Assembly: GCA_947627625.1 (NCBI GenBank)
Contig: CANQWR010000002.1
Span: forward strand, 186,001-250,000
Direction of reading: 5' to 3'
Length of the DNA: 64,000 nt
DNA from: an uncultured Ruminococcus sp.
Lineage (GTDB): Bacteria > Bacillota > Clostridia > Oscillospirales > Ruminococcaceae
This document shows, piece after piece, positions 63,848-64,000 of the stretch (positions within the stretch are counted from its first letter, which is position 1; every line of letters begins with the position of its first letter). The notes under the pieces are model-generated. The model did no database searches and was not told the origin of the DNA. It saw only the letters and a list, made by a program, of their open reading frames with translations. The position numbers were made by a program, and so were the translations under genes.

Positions 63848-64000
63848 TCAGACAATCGCCCTTATGAATCTCAGAAAAACTCTCTCAGGGAGATTTGATG
63901 CGGAGTATATCTTAACGGCAAAATTTCGCACAAAGTCCTCTGCATCTGTCACTTCCTCATCGGTGGGGGAATAGGTGCTGAAAGAGGCTTTCAGGGCGGA
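63848..64000 (-). CDS. C-terminal fragment of a probable class V aminotransferase-like protein
   Basis: An open reading frame enters from the right edge on the minus strand and stops at 63848-63850. The visible 50 residues include LKASFSTYSPTDEEVTDAEDFV, which resembles the end of NifS/cysteine-desulfurase-type PLP enzymes (RxSFxxYNTxEEID). Too short to be certain; the rest lies outside the window. Confidence 0.45.
   Translation of the reverse strand, partial: SALKASFSTYSPTDEEVTDAEDFVRNFAVKIYSASNLPERVFLRFIRAIV

Overview
The window reads as chromosomal DNA of a Gram-positive anaerobe of the Clostridia, most likely a Ruminococcus-like member of the Oscillospiraceae. The evidence is consensus sigma-A promoters (TTGACA, 17 nt, TATAAT), strong purine Shine-Dalgarno sites, the order hprK-murB-rapZ-whiA-dnaE-pfkA, BspA-type leucine-rich-repeat proteins, a secreted protein carrying dockerin-like and cohesin-like parts, and Na+-based bioenergetics. 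No rRNA, tRNA, CRISPR array, phage or transposase gene was seen. About 52 genes are present and the window is densely coding.

Layout. 360-3816: Na+-pumping oxaloacetate decarboxylase operon (alpha, gamma-like, biotin carrier, beta). 3975-8454: a DUF4230-type membrane protein and a GntR/ABC-2 transporter cassette. 8924-13451: a PASTA protein with a degenerate kinase domain, convergent with a Tet(M)-like ribosomal GTPase fused to a NYN/Rae1-like nuclease domain. 13831-21660: seven co-directional genes counted from the coiled-coil protein, comprising an [FeFe]-hydrogenase-like iron-sulfur protein, a BspA LRR protein and a TerY-P-type triad (kinase-like, vWA, PP2C). 21807-27798: a small membrane protein, a lipoprotein, a CPBP protease and an LRR/dockerin protein. 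28263-31941: pheT and pheS on the minus strand. 32143-40791: a nine-gene V-type ATPase operon in the E. hirae ntp order, behind a structured leader. 41042-43677: rpsO and pnp. 43873-47996: rpe, three Rnf-like membrane subunits and a DUF4015-like protein. 48097-56202: hprK, murB, rapZ, whiA, dnaE, pfkA. 56453-64000: an S1-domain protein, an unknown small protein, prfA, tsaC, coaE, an M18 aminopeptidase, a DUF308 protein and a truncated PLP-enzyme-like gene.

How the genes fit together. Energy conservation appears to use Na+: the decarboxylase exports Na+ and the V-ATPase rotor subunit keeps the full Na+ site seen in E. hirae NtpK. The Rnf-like D/E/A trio lacks B, C and G neighbours and has lost three of the four cysteines that hold the membrane iron-sulfur cluster, so it is probably not an ordinary Rnf. 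Signalling is marked by degenerate enzymes: a PASTA pseudokinase, a TerY-P kinase with an altered catalytic loop, and a hydrogenase-like protein missing one H-cluster ligand.

The strongest unexplained structure is a family of GC-run intergenic repeats of about 70-120 bp. Around eleven near-complete copies plus fragments occur in both orientations, always between genes, including inside the pheS-pheT operon. Two loci carry the repeat as an inverted pair around a conserved spacer. Other non-coding candidates are the V-ATPase leader, with two terminator-like hairpins and complementary segments that could switch, a long hairpin between rpsO and pnp, and a minus-strand promoter with a GTGTACAC-bounded element near 22.5 kb.
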